Origin: JBBRVP01 sp038246785
GTDB taxonomy: Bacteria; Actinomycetota; Actinomycetes; Jiangellales; Jiangellaceae
NCBI GenBank assembly: GCA_038246785.1
Contig: JBBRVP010000002.1
Coordinates: forward strand, 62,001-126,000
DNA: 64,000 nt
Direction of reading: 5' to 3'
Shown piece after piece: positions 1-9,299 of this stretch. The notes beneath the pieces are model-generated. The model saw only the letters and a program-made list of their open reading frames with translations. It was not told the origin of the DNA and did no database searches. Within the stretch, counting starts at the first letter, position 1; each line of letters starts with the position of its first letter. Position numbers and translations under genes: made by a program.

Positions 1-273
1 GCCGAGGACGACGTCGACGGTGTCGCTCTTTGCGGTGAGCATGACGATAGGCGTTCCGGACTCGCGACGGATGTCTCGGCAGACGTCGATGCCGTCACGG
101 CCGGGCAGCATGAGGTCGAGCAGGACGAGGTCGGGCCGGTAGTCGCGGAAGGCCGTCACGGCGTCGTCGCCGCTGGCGACGACGGACGACTCGTAGCCCT
201 CGTTGAGCAGCACGATGCCGAGCATCTCCGCCAACGCGGTGTCGTCATCGACGATGAGCACCCGACCTTTCAT
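1..273 (-). CDS. mtrA: MtrA response regulator, N-terminal part
   Basis: This is the N-terminal 91 residues of an OmpR-family response regulator, cut by the window edge. The receiver domain shows the acidic cluster VDDD (residues 8-11), the predicted phospho-acceptor Asp53 in LLDLMLPG and the conserved Thr/Lys in MLTAKSD. These segments match MtrA of the MtrAB-LpqB system, which controls cell division and wall-hydrolase genes in actinobacteria. The winged-helix DNA-binding domain lies outside the window. The gene diverges from the membrane-protein gene that starts at 353, and ahcY follows nearby, as in many actinobacteria. The start is the ATG at 271-273. Confidence 0.9.
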   Translation of the reverse strand, partial: MKGRVLIVDDDTALAEMLGIVLLNEGYESSVVASGDDAVTAFRDYRPDLVLLDLMLPGRDGIDVCRDIRRESGTPIVMLTAKSDTVDVVLG

Positions 274-352
274 GGCTCCATCGTGGCACCTGCGAGGCAT
301 CGAGGACGTCCTGGACGCCGACTCGACCGCGCGGGGATGACACGATGACGCG

Positions 353-1390
353 GTGAGCGAGCCCGCCGCGCCGCCGTCCGGGTGGGGCATCGGTGGGGTA
401 CCCCCCGGACCCGGGCCGGCAGGATGGGCGCCGCCGGACGTCAAGCCCGGCATCGTCGCGCTGCGACCGCTCGGGGTGGGCGACATCCTCGACGGAGCAA
501 TCGCGGCGATCCGCACCAACCCGCGCACCTTCCTCGGGCTGTCCGCGGTCGTCGTGGCGGTCACCACGCTGCTGCAGCTCGCGGCGGCGCTGCTGCTGCA
601 CCGCGATGCGGTGTCGGTGGCCACCGCCGCAGCGGTCTACGGCCAGTCGTCGCTGTCTGAGCTGGTCGCCGGCCTCGGCGACGCCGGCGTCGTGTACGTC
701 GGCTCGGCCGTGCTGAGCTGGGCGGCCACCTTGGTGCTCGGCGGCGTGCTGGCCGTCGCCGTCGGGCGCGCCGTCCTGGGCCAGCGGCCGCCACCTGTGC
801 AGGCCTGGAGAGCGGTCCGCCCCTGGGTGTGGGCCCGGCTCGTCGGCGCCCTGGCGGTCTCGGTGTTGGTGGCGGCCGCTCCGCCGGTGATCGCCGCGGC
901 GGTCGCCGTCGCGGCCGGCCTGGCCGGCGCCCCGACGGCCCTCGTCGCGGCGTTGGTCCTGCTGGCCGTCGTCGCGGTCGGGCCGCTGTGCCTGTGGCTG
1001 TCAGTACGCCTGGCGCTCGCCGGACCGGCGCTGGTGCTGGAGTCCGTGGACGGATCCCGGCCGATCGGCGTGATCGACGCGCTGCGCCGCTCGTCGCGAC
1101 TCGTGTCCGGCGCTTGGTGGCGCACCTGCGGTCTGCTGCTGCTCGTCGCCGTGATCGCCGGTGCCGTCAGCGGCGTGGTCGCAGCACCGTTGGCCGCCGC
1201 CGCGAGCTTCCTGCCGGCTGGCGGCCCGGGTGCGCTCGCGCTGCAGTCGCTCGGCTCCTTCGTCGCCGGCCTGCTCACCACCCCGTTCGGCGCCGCCGCG
1301 GTCACGCTGGTCTACATCGACCGCCGCATCCGGACCGAGGGACTCGCCGCGAAGCTGGCCCGGGCAGCCGGCGTGGCGCTCCCTGGCTGA
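353..1390 (+). CDS. Multi-pass membrane protein (GPDPase membrane-domain-like)
   Basis: This 345-residue protein starts at a GTG. A Pro/Gly-rich cytoplasmic N-terminus (about 45 residues) precedes roughly six hydrophobic Ala/Val/Leu segments, including ones near residues 56-77, 115-140, 165-190, 195-225 and 260-300. The pattern IVALRPLGVGDILDGAIAAI just before the first segment is typical of actinobacterial proteins with the glycerophosphoryl-diester-phosphodiesterase membrane domain, usually found beside mtrAB. No catalytic residues are visible, so a transport or scaffold role is possible but unproven. It is divergent from mtrA. In other actinobacteria this neighbourhood holds membrane proteins of unknown function. 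Confidence 0.75.
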   Translation: MSEPAAPPSGWGIGGVPPGPGPAGWAPPDVKPGIVALRPLGVGDILDGAIAAIRTNPRTFLGLSAVVVAVTTLLQLAAALLLHRDAVSVATAAAVYGQSSLSELVAGLGDAGVVYVGSAVLSWAATLVLGGVLAVAVGRAVLGQRPPPVQAWRAVRPWVWARLVGALAVSVLVAAAPPVIAAAVAVAAGLAGAPTALVAALVLLAVVAVGPLCLWLSVRLALAGPALVLESVDGSRPIGVIDALRRSSRLVSGAWWRTCGLLLLVAVIAGAVSGVVAAPLAAAASFLPAGGPGALALQSLGSFVAGLLTTPFGAAAVTLVYIDRRIRTEGLAAKLARAAGVALPG

Positions 1391-1400
1391 GTGCGACCGG

Positions 1401-1829
1401 TCAGGCGCGCGCCGGGGCGTGAAGGTCTGCCTCGCGCAGCCGACGGGCGAGCCCGACCATGACCTTGCGCCCCACCGGTGGCACCTCCTCGACGAGCGCC
1501 CAGAAGCGCCGCCGCTCGACGACCATGAGGTCGACGTCGGTGAGGCTCACCACCGAGGCGTCGCGTGGGGCCGGGTCGATCACGGCGAGCTCACCGAAGA
1601 AGTCGCCGGGCCCGAGCTCGTCGAGGTCGGCGCCGCCACGGCGGACGACGAGCCGCCCGGCGAAGACCAGGCAGAACTCCTCACCGGGCTTCCCTTCGGC
1701 GACCACGACGTGCCCGGGCCCGAAGCGGAGGTGGTCGGCGTGCCGCAGCAGCTGGCCGAGCTCCTTCTTGGACAGATCGGCGAACAGCGGAACGGCTCTG
1801 AGCCGTTCGACGTAGGCATCGGTGGCCAC
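1401..1829 (-). CDS. Stand-alone cyclic nucleotide-binding domain protein
   Basis: This 142-residue protein consists of a single CRP-type cyclic nucleotide-binding fold: the N-terminal helix VERLRAVPLFADLSK, the beta-roll GDFFGELAVIDPAPRDASV (phosphate-binding cassette FGELA with an Arg eight residues on), and a C-terminal helix. There is no helix-turn-helix, so it is not a CRP-like transcription factor. It probably senses cAMP and acts on a partner, or it may be a nucleotide sink. The GTG start at 1829 is preceded by a GAAGAGGGAG ribosome site. It lies just downstream of ahcY on the same strand (37-base gap). An adenylate cyclase is encoded near 48 kb in the same window. Confidence 0.85.
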   Translation of the reverse strand: MATDAYVERLRAVPLFADLSKKELGQLLRHADHLRFGPGHVVVAEGKPGEEFCLVFAGRLVVRRGGADLDELGPGDFFGELAVIDPAPRDASVVSLTDVDLMVVERRRFWALVEEVPPVGRKVMVGLARRLREADLHAPARA

Positions 1830-1866
1830 GGTGCTCCCTCTTCGTGCCGGCCCGCCGGTCGCGGCG

Positions 1867-3318
<1,452 letters not shown>

Positions 3319-3417
3319 GGCTCTCCCTGGGTCGTGTGCGCACGCGGGCGCTGGTGCTGGACGACCCGGCGCGGCCCCTCTGGGCCCTGGGAGCATCCCT
3401 CCGCCGGAACGCACGCG

Positions 3418-3423
3418 ATCCTA
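3418..3423 (-). promoter_or_regulatory. Candidate -10 box for ahcY
   Basis: Read on the minus strand the hexamer is TAGGAT, matching the TAnnnT consensus seen before many genes here. It implies a leader of roughly 90-95 bases before the ahcY ATG. No convincing -35 element is visible. The leader was examined for an S-adenosylhomocysteine riboswitch, but no convincing match was found by eye. Confidence 0.35.
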
Positions 3424-3466
3424 CGCCCTTTCCGGGCCTGGTGCGGCCCCGGAAGCCCGGTTCGGG

Positions 3467-4438
3467 TCAGTGCGGCTGGCTGGGCGCCGGCCCGGCGGCG
3501 ACGTGGTCGGGTCGGTAGATGTCCGGCTCGAGGTAGACGACACGGGCGACCGGTACGGCCTCCCGGATGCGGCGCTCGGCCGCATCGATAGCCTCCGCGA
3601 CCTGCGCCGCGTCGTCGGTGCGGTCGACCGCCACCTTGGCCGCCACCAGCAGCTCGTCGGGCCCGAGGTAGAGCGTCTTCATGTGGATGACGCGCTCGAC
3701 GCCCTCGCCGACGAGGGCCGCCTCGAGCCGGGCCCGGTCGGTGGGCAGGGCGCCCTCGCCGAGCAGGAGGCTCTTGGTCTCCAGGGCGAGCACGACGGCG
3801 ATCGCGACGAGCAGGACGCCGATGGCGGCCGTGCCCGCGACGTCGAAGTACCCGTTATGCGTCAGCAGCGTGAGGCCGACGCCGAGCAGCGCCAGCGCGA
3901 GCCCGATCAGCGCCCCGAGGTCCTCGAGAAGGATCACCGGCAGCTCCGGCGCCTTGGCCTTGCGGATGAACTGCGTCCACGACTCCCCGCGCCGGACGCG
4001 GTTGGACTCCCGGATGGCGGTGCGGAAGGACAGTCCCTCCATGACCATGGCGGCGCCGAGCACGAGCAGCGGCACCCACCACCAGCGGGAGTCCAGCAGC
4101 TGGTTGGGCTCGCCGGCGTGCACCTCCTCGTACTTGTGCAACGCCTCGTAGAGCGCGAACAGGCCGCCGACGCTGAACAGCACGATGGCGACGATAAAGG
4201 CGTAGACGTAGCGCTCCCGGCCGTAGCCGAACGGGTGTTCCGGCGTGGCGGCGCGGCGGGAGCGCTTGCCGCCGACGAGCAGCAGGACCTGGTTGCCCGA
4301 GTCGGCGACCGAGTGGATGGACTCGGCGAGCATCGAGGAGGCGCCGGTGAGCAGCCAGGCGACGAACTTCGTCACCGCGATGCCGACGTTGGCCAGCAAC
4401 GCCGCGACGACCGCCTTGGTGCCACCCTCCGTGCTCAT
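3467..4438 (-). CDS. Cation diffusion facilitator family transporter
   Basis: This 323-residue protein is predicted to export divalent metal ions (Zn, Fe, Mn or Co) by proton antiport. About six membrane segments are visible. The first carries FVAWLLTGASSMLAESIHSVADSGNQ, containing the His-x3-Asp metal site of the family; the fifth contains a paired Asp in NGYFDVAGTAAIG. The C-terminal about 90 residues (ALVGEGVERVIHMKTLYLGPDEL) form the cytoplasmic ferredoxin-like domain. The ATG at 4438 overlaps the manA stop by four bases (ATGA), so the two are translationally coupled. The metal cannot be told from sequence alone. Confidence 0.9.
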   Translation of the reverse strand: MSTEGGTKAVVAALLANVGIAVTKFVAWLLTGASSMLAESIHSVADSGNQVLLLVGGKRSRRAATPEHPFGYGRERYVYAFIVAIVLFSVGGLFALYEALHKYEEVHAGEPNQLLDSRWWWVPLLVLGAAMVMEGLSFRTAIRESNRVRRGESWTQFIRKAKAPELPVILLEDLGALIGLALALLGVGLTLLTHNGYFDVAGTAAIGVLLVAIAVVLALETKSLLLGEGALPTDRARLEAALVGEGVERVIHMKTLYLGPDELLVAAKVAVDRTDDAAQVAEAIDAAERRIREAVPVARVVYLEPDIYRPDHVAAGPAPSQPH

Positions 4439-5667
4439 CGCGGCCTCCCCGGACGCTCCGGACGCCGGACATCCTGGCCCGGGTCGGGGTGGCCCTCCGC
4501 GGCGACCCACACCGTCGCGTCGCCGCGCAGCTCCGCCGGTCCGGCGCAGGCCGGCACGAGCGCCGCCCGGCCGCGCCGCAGCCGCCCGGCCGCCCCGGCG
4601 GCCGTCACCTCGGCCGTGCCGTCGGTGCACAGCAGGAGCCGCGGCCCCTCGCCCGGCAAGGGGGCGGTCCCCTGGCCCGGCTGCACCCGCCACAGCGCGA
4701 ACTCCGGGGCTCCCGTGTCGTAGCCGCAGATGCCGGGACCGAGCGGTCGTGGCCCGACCAACAGCCGTGGGTCGGGGTCTGTGCGCAGCACGCTCAGCAG
4801 TTCGGGCACGTCGACGTGCTTGGGGGTCAGGCCGCCGCGCAGCACGTTGTCCGACGCGGACATGACCTCCACCGCCATCCCGCGCTGATAGGTGTGCGGC
4901 ACGCCGGCCGGGACGCGGACCGCATCCCCCGGGGCGAGCACGCAGTGCTGCATGAGCAGGGTGACGACGGCGCCGTGGTCCCCCGGGTACGCGGCACACA
5001 GCTGCTGAGCGGGCCGCAGCTCGGGCGGCACGTCACCGAAGGAGAGGGCCGAGGTGATCGCGGCCATCCGGTCGTCCGGCCGCGCGAACAGGTCCTCCAC
5101 GGCGGCCCGCACGCCGTGCTCGTCGGGTCGGGCCTCGAGCATGTCGGCCACCGACTGCAGCCGGCGCACGGGTACCTGGCGCAGCAGCTCGGCCGTACGC
5201 AGAGGGGAGCGGAAGCCGACGAAGGCCTCGAACGGGGTCAGTGCGACCGCTATCTCCGGCTTGGGGTACGGGTCGGTGTAGCGGCGCGCCGGATCCTTCG
5301 GCGCCAGCCCGGCGGCCTCGTCGGCGGCGAAGCCCTCGGCGGCGGCGGTCGCGTCGGGATGGACCTGCAGCGACAGCGGGCGCGCCACGGCCAGCACCTT
5401 GAGCAGGAAGGGCAGCCGGTCACCGTGGCGGGACCGCAGCCCGCTGCCGAGGACCTCGTCGGGGCGCTCGGCCACCAGGCGGTTGAGCGGGGTGCCGCCG
5501 GTCACGGCCGGAGCGGCGGGGTGGTCGCCGACCCACAGCTCCGCCTGCGGGGTGCCGTCCGGCTCACTGCCCAGGAGCTCGGGCAGCGCCGTGAGCGAGC
5601 CCCAGGCGTACATGCGGACGGGGCACTCCAGCGCCAGCACCCCGTCCAGCACGCCGGCCAGGCTCAT
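4435..5667 (-). CDS. manA: Mannose-6-phosphate isomerase, class I
   Basis: This 410-residue enzyme interconverts fructose-6-phosphate and mannose-6-phosphate, feeding GDP-mannose and mannolipid synthesis. Zinc-site motifs are visible: LSLQVHPD, the KPEIAVALTPFEAFVGF segment, and PAGVPHTYQRGMAVEVM. The C-terminal cupin-like part (residues about 300-400) is less conserved. Both ends overlap neighbours by four bases: the stop overlaps the CDF start, and the ATG at 5667 overlaps the stop of the SIS-domain gene. The order manB, Trm112-like, SIS, manA agrees with a mannose-metabolism operon. Confidence 0.95.
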   Translation of the reverse strand: MSLAGVLDGVLALECPVRMYAWGSLTALPELLGSEPDGTPQAELWVGDHPAAPAVTGGTPLNRLVAERPDEVLGSGLRSRHGDRLPFLLKVLAVARPLSLQVHPDATAAAEGFAADEAAGLAPKDPARRYTDPYPKPEIAVALTPFEAFVGFRSPLRTAELLRQVPVRRLQSVADMLEARPDEHGVRAAVEDLFARPDDRMAAITSALSFGDVPPELRPAQQLCAAYPGDHGAVVTLLMQHCVLAPGDAVRVPAGVPHTYQRGMAVEVMSASDNVLRGGLTPKHVDVPELLSVLRTDPDPRLLVGPRPLGPGICGYDTGAPEFALWRVQPGQGTAPLPGEGPRLLLCTDGTAEVTAAGAAGRLRRGRAALVPACAGPAELRGDATVWVAAEGHPDPGQDVRRPERPGRPR

Positions 5668-6686
5668 CGGCGGCCGAGCCCCGCGTAGGTCGCCGCGAAC
5701 ACGCCGGTGGCCAGCAGCGAGCCGTACCGTCCGACGTCGGACCCCTCCGCCGCGCCCACCGTGTGCACCGGCACGCCACGAGCCTCTGCGGCGGCGAGCA
5801 GCCGGCCGCGGGTGACCCGCAGCGGCGCCGAGTCGGCGCCGTCGTCGAGCAGCACGAGCACCGGCCGGGACGCGCCGGCGGCCGGGTCGTCGTCAGGGTC
5901 GGCGAAGATGTCGCGCCGCGGGGCGCGCTCGAGCAGCGGAAGCAGCTGCGCCTCGTCCCCGGACAGGGCCGGACGTCCGGAGGCGGCGCGCAGCGCCTCG
6001 GCGACGCGACGGGCAGCCCGGGCGGCCAGCGCCGAGCCGCCCCACAGGACCGGCACCGCCGCGCCGAGCGACAGGGCGAGCAGCTTGGCCGGGTTGTCCT
6101 CGATCGGGCGAGCCGGGCTGCACCGCTCGGCCACGGCGTCGAGCGCGTTCGCGACACCCTCGGCGTCCACCTCCGGGCCGAGTCCGAGCGCGTGCAGGCC
6201 GCAGAGCACCGGCACGGCCAGCGCAAGCGGCTCGCTCGAGCCGGCCGGTAGCACCACGGCGTGCCGGCCCTCGACCATGACGGCCACCACCGACCGCGGC
6301 GGCACGGCGGCGACGATCGAGCAGCCGCGGCGCAGCGCCTCGGTCGCGATCGTCACCTCCTCGGGCTCGGAGCCGGTGCGGCTGACGACGACCACGAGAT
6401 CGAGCGGGCCGGCCCAGCCAGGCAGGCCGCCGTGGGGCCAGGCCACGAAGGGCACCGGGCAGCTCGGTTCGAGGACGGCACGCACCAGCCGCCCGTCCGG
6501 ACCCGCCGCCACCACGGCGCGCGGGCGGTCACCCGGGCGCAGGCCGGCGATCGCGGCGTCGGCGGCCGCGCTTGCCCGGCGTACCTCGGCGCCCCACCCC
6601 GCGACCGCGCGCAGCCGGTCCTCGACCCCGGCGAGCGCCTGCGGGTCGTCGAGCGCCCGCTCGTCGAACGCTGCCTCGTCGAACAC
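5664..6686 (-). CDS. SIS-domain protein (phosphoglucose/phosphomannose isomerase-like)
   Basis: This 340-residue protein has the double sugar-isomerase (SIS) layout of the bifunctional phosphoglucose/phosphomannose isomerase family: DLVVVVSRTGSEPEEVTIAT near residues 115-135, and PIEDNPAKLLALSLGAAVPVL near 215-235. In actinobacteria this gene sits between manA and manB and resembles Rv3256c, whose function is not settled. Several active-site positions of true isomerases could not be confirmed by eye, so a regulatory sugar-phosphate-binding role is possible. The stop overlaps the manA start by four bases. The gap to the upstream Trm112-like gene is 11 bases. Confidence 0.8.
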   Translation of the reverse strand: MFDEAAFDERALDDPQALAGVEDRLRAVAGWGAEVRRASAAADAAIAGLRPGDRPRAVVAAGPDGRLVRAVLEPSCPVPFVAWPHGGLPGWAGPLDLVVVVSRTGSEPEEVTIATEALRRGCSIVAAVPPRSVVAVMVEGRHAVVLPAGSSEPLALAVPVLCGLHALGLGPEVDAEGVANALDAVAERCSPARPIEDNPAKLLALSLGAAVPVLWGGSALAARAARRVAEALRAASGRPALSGDEAQLLPLLERAPRRDIFADPDDDPAAGASRPVLVLLDDGADSAPLRVTRGRLLAAAEARGVPVHTVGAAEGSDVGRYGSLLATGVFAATYAGLGRR

Positions 6687-6697
6687 CGGTCGCGCCG

Positions 6698-6934
6698 TCA
6701 GTCCGCAGCGCGGCGGTTTTCGGGCCGGCGGTCCCCAGGCCGACGGGCCTCGTCGACGAGCATGACCGGTATGCCGTCACGGACGGGGTAGGCCAACCCG
6801 CAAGCCTCGGCGGTGCAGACCAGCTCGGACGCGCCGGCGTCGACCCGCAGCTCGCTGCGGCACTCCGGGCAGCGCAGGATCTCGAGCAGCTGGGGGTCGA
6901 GGCCGAGCGTCGACGACGTGTCGGCGGGCTCCAT
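6698..6934 (-). CDS. Trm112-like zinc-binding protein
   Basis: This 78-residue protein has a CPEC motif, then VCTAEACG, then YPVRDGIPVMLVDEA, the signature of the Trm112/YcaR family. Such proteins bind zinc and act as small partners or activators; in actinobacteria they commonly sit next to manB. The longer open frame begins at 7033, but the ATG at 6934 has a GAAGAGGTG ribosome site and begins where similarity to the family begins. It lies between manB and the SIS-domain gene, in one transcription unit. Confidence 0.85.
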   Translation of the reverse strand: MEPADTSSTLGLDPQLLEILRCPECRSELRVDAGASELVCTAEACGLAYPVRDGIPVMLVDEARRPGDRRPENRRAAD

Positions 6935-6992
6935 GCGGCGCACCTCTTCGAGCGGAGGGAGGCGTGTGTGCGGTCGGGCGGGACGCCCGAAC

Positions 6993-8378
6993 CTACCGCG
7001 CCGGGCCGCGCACGAGACCCAGGACCTCGTCACGGACGGCCTCCATCGTTGCCCGGTCGACCGCCTCGGCGTTGAGCCGGAGCAGCGGCTCGGTGTTGGA
7101 CGGCCGCAGGTTGAACCACCAGTCGGCGTGCTCGACGCTCAGCCCGTCCAGGTCGTCGAACGTCACGGCGTCGCGGGCCTCGAACGCCCGCCGGACCCGC
7201 TGCATGCTGGCGGGCACGTCGGCCACCTCGCTGTTGAGCTCGCCGCTGGCCACGTACCGGTCGTACGGCGCCAGCAGCGCCGACAGCGGCGTGCCGGCCG
7301 GCGCCGCCTTCAGCGCGGCCAGCACGTGCAGCGCGGCCAGCAGGCCGGAGTCGGCGCGCCAGAAGTCGCGGAAGTAGAAGTGCCCGGAGTGCTCGCCGCC
7401 GAAGACGGCTCCCGTCTCGGCCATCCGGGTCTTGATGTAGGAGTGGCCGACCCTGGTGCGGACGGGGACCCCGCCGTGCTCGAGGACGACCTCCGGCACC
7501 GCCCGGCCGGTGATCAGGTTGGCGATCACGGCGGCGCCCGGGCTGCGGGCGAGCTCCCGGACCGCGATGAGGGCGGTCAGCAGCGGCGGGGCGACGACGC
7601 ATCCACGCTCGTCCACGACGAAGCAGCGATCGGCGTCGCCGTCGAAGGCCAGCCCGAGGTCCGCCCGGTGGGCCAGCACTGCGGCCTGCAGGTCGACGAG
7701 GTTGTCCGGGTCGATCGGGTTGGCCTCGTGGTGCGGGAACGAGCCGTCGAGCTCGAAGTACAGCGGGACCAGGGTGAGGGCGAGCAGGTCGCCGAGCACC
7801 GCCGGGACGGTGTGCCCAGCCATCGCGTTGGCGGCGTCGACGACCACGACGAGCGGCCGGGTGCCGCCGAGGTCGACGAGAGATCGCAGGTGCCCGGCGT
7901 ACGCCGCCAGGACGTCACGGCGTTCGACCCGGCCGGGCGGGCCGGCGTACGTGCTGCCGCCGGCCTCGGCCAGCCGGCGTACGTCGGCCAGGCCGGTGTC
8001 CTGACCGACCGGCGCCGCGCCTGCCCGGCACAGCTTGATGCCGTTGTAGCGGGCCGGGTTGTGGCTGGCGGTGATCATGGCGCCGGGCAGGTCGAGCGAC
8101 CCGGCGGCGTAGTAGAGCTGGTCGGTGGAGGCCAGCCCGATGTCGACGAGGTCGGCGCCGGCTCCGGTGACTCCCTCGGCGAAGGCGGTCGCCAGGCCGG
8201 GCGAGGACGCGCGCATGTCGCGCCCCAGCACGACCGCGCCCGGTCCGTCGTCGTCGGCGCGGGCGCCCACGACGTCGACGAAGGCGCCGCCCACCGCCCG
8301 GGCCACGTCGGCGTCCAGCTCGTCCGGGACGACCCCCCTCACGTCGTAGGCCTTGACGACGCCGGAGAGCTCCCTCAC
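6993..8378 (-). CDS. manB: Phosphomannomutase/phosphoglucomutase
   Basis: This 461-residue enzyme converts mannose-6-phosphate to mannose-1-phosphate. It carries all four hallmark sites: the phosphoserine loop GAMITASHNPARYNGIK, the metal loop DGDADRCFVVD, the sugar loop GGEHSGHFYFRD and the phosphate-binding RPSNTEPLLRLNAEA. The frame is open up to 8414, but the GTG at 8378 is preferred: a TACCGT -10-like hexamer ends seven bases upstream, so the transcript would be leaderless, and the protein then begins at VRELSGVVKAYDVRG. It heads the leftward mannose operon and diverges from cysH. Confidence 0.95.
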   Translation of the reverse strand: MRELSGVVKAYDVRGVVPDELDADVARAVGGAFVDVVGARADDDGPGAVVLGRDMRASSPGLATAFAEGVTGAGADLVDIGLASTDQLYYAAGSLDLPGAMITASHNPARYNGIKLCRAGAAPVGQDTGLADVRRLAEAGGSTYAGPPGRVERRDVLAAYAGHLRSLVDLGGTRPLVVVVDAANAMAGHTVPAVLGDLLALTLVPLYFELDGSFPHHEANPIDPDNLVDLQAAVLAHRADLGLAFDGDADRCFVVDERGCVVAPPLLTALIAVRELARSPGAAVIANLITGRAVPEVVLEHGGVPVRTRVGHSYIKTRMAETGAVFGGEHSGHFYFRDFWRADSGLLAALHVLAALKAAPAGTPLSALLAPYDRYVASGELNSEVADVPASMQRVRRAFEARDAVTFDDLDGLSVEHADWWFNLRPSNTEPLLRLNAEAVDRATMEAVRDEVLGLVRGPAR

Positions 8379-8385
8379 GGCAGTG

Positions 8386-8391
8386 ACGGTA
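8386..8391 (-). promoter_or_regulatory. Leaderless -10 box of manB
   Basis: On the minus strand this is TACCGT, followed by seven bases and the GTG start of manB at 8378. The spacing predicts transcription starting at or next to the start codon. It decides between three in-frame GTG/ATG starts. Confidence 0.5.
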
Positions 8392-8461
8392 GTGGCAGCG
8401 CCCCGGTGACCCACGTCACCCGCCGCGGGCGCGCCCGCGCGGGCGGAGGGTCGAGCCGGGG

Positions 8462-8467
8462 TACATT
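8462..8467 (+). promoter_or_regulatory. Candidate -10 box of the cysH-cysD-cysN operon
   Basis: The hexamer TACATT lies in the 222-base manB-cysH divergent region and would give a 5' leader of about 130 bases before cysH. A GC-rich inverted stretch precedes it (8420-8445). The rest of the region shows no recognisable riboswitch or cysteine-codon-rich leader peptide. Confidence 0.35.
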
Positions 8468-8600
8468 GCTGTTCCTACGTGCGGAGGCGCGGCCCCCCGC
8501 CGTCGCCCGGCGACGACGCCGGGACCACCGTCACCCGACCACCCACCCGCCGATCGCGGACCCGCCAGCCGGGACCGCACCCCGCACGGGAGGATTCCTC

Positions 8601-9299
8601 GTGTCCGCACCCGCCCCGACCGACCAGCGGGCGCTTGCCGAGCGCGCCGGTCGCGACCTGGACGACGCCTCCGCCGAGGAGGTGGTCCGCTGGGCGGTCG
8701 CTACCTTCGGCGACGAGGTGTGTGTGGCCTCGAACATGCAGGACGCCGTGCTCCCGCATCTGGTGTCGACGGTCAAGCCCGGCATCGACGTGGTGTTCCT
8801 CGACACCGGCTACCACTTCGCCGAGACCATCGGCACCCGCGACGCCGTTGCCGCGACGATGCCGGTGCGGGTGCTCGACGTGCGCCCTGTGCTCTCGGTG
8901 GCCGAGCAGGACGCCGCGTACAGCCCCCGGCTCTACGAGCGCGACCCCCACGCCTGCTGCCGGATGCGCAAGGTCGAGCCCCTGCGCGCGGCCCTGGCGC
9001 CATACGCCGCCTGGATCACCGGCCTGCGCCGCGACGAGGCGCCGACCCGGGCCGGCACACCGGTCGTGTCCTGGGACGAGGCGTTCGGGCTGGTGAAGAT
9101 CAACCCGCTGGCCCGCTGGACCGCCGACGACCTCTACGGCTACGCCGAGCGACACGGCGTGCTCGTCAACCCCCTCGTGTCCGAGGGGTACCTGTCCATC
9201 GGCTGCGCCCCCTGCACCCGCGCCGTGTCTGCGGGCGAGGACCCGCGGGCCGGGCGCTGGGCCGGCCAGAACAAGATCGAGTGTGGGTTGCACGCATGA
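8601..9299 (+). CDS. cysH: Adenylylsulfate reductase (thioredoxin-dependent)
   Basis: This 232-residue protein reduces adenylylsulfate to sulfite in assimilatory sulfate reduction. The PP-loop region VASNMQDAVLPHLV and FLDTGYHFAET are visible. Two cysteine pairs (Cys119-Cys120 in HACCRM; Cys202-x2-Cys205 in GCAPCTR) are those that bind the 4Fe-4S cluster in APS reductases, and the C-terminal ECGLH carries the catalytic cysteine. The cluster cysteines point to APS rather than PAPS as substrate, which fits the lack of an APS-kinase domain in CysN. The GTG start at 8601 has a GGGAGGA ribosome site. The stop overlaps cysD (ATGA). Confidence 0.93.
   Translation: MSAPAPTDQRALAERAGRDLDDASAEEVVRWAVATFGDEVCVASNMQDAVLPHLVSTVKPGIDVVFLDTGYHFAETIGTRDAVAATMPVRVLDVRPVLSVAEQDAAYSPRLYERDPHACCRMRKVEPLRAALAPYAAWITGLRRDEAPTRAGTPVVSWDEAFGLVKINPLARWTADDLYGYAERHGVLVNPLVSEGYLSIGCAPCTRAVSAGEDPRAGRWAGQNKIECGLHA

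Noticed and set aside
3319..3466. Possible S-adenosylhomocysteine riboswitch upstream of ahcY
   Set aside because: The leader is GC-rich, but the conserved core of that riboswitch could not be matched by eye; a covariance-model search would settle it.
5664..6686. Assigning the SIS protein a firm phosphoglucose/phosphomannose isomerase function
   Set aside because: Catalytic residues could not be verified by eye, so the call was kept at family level.
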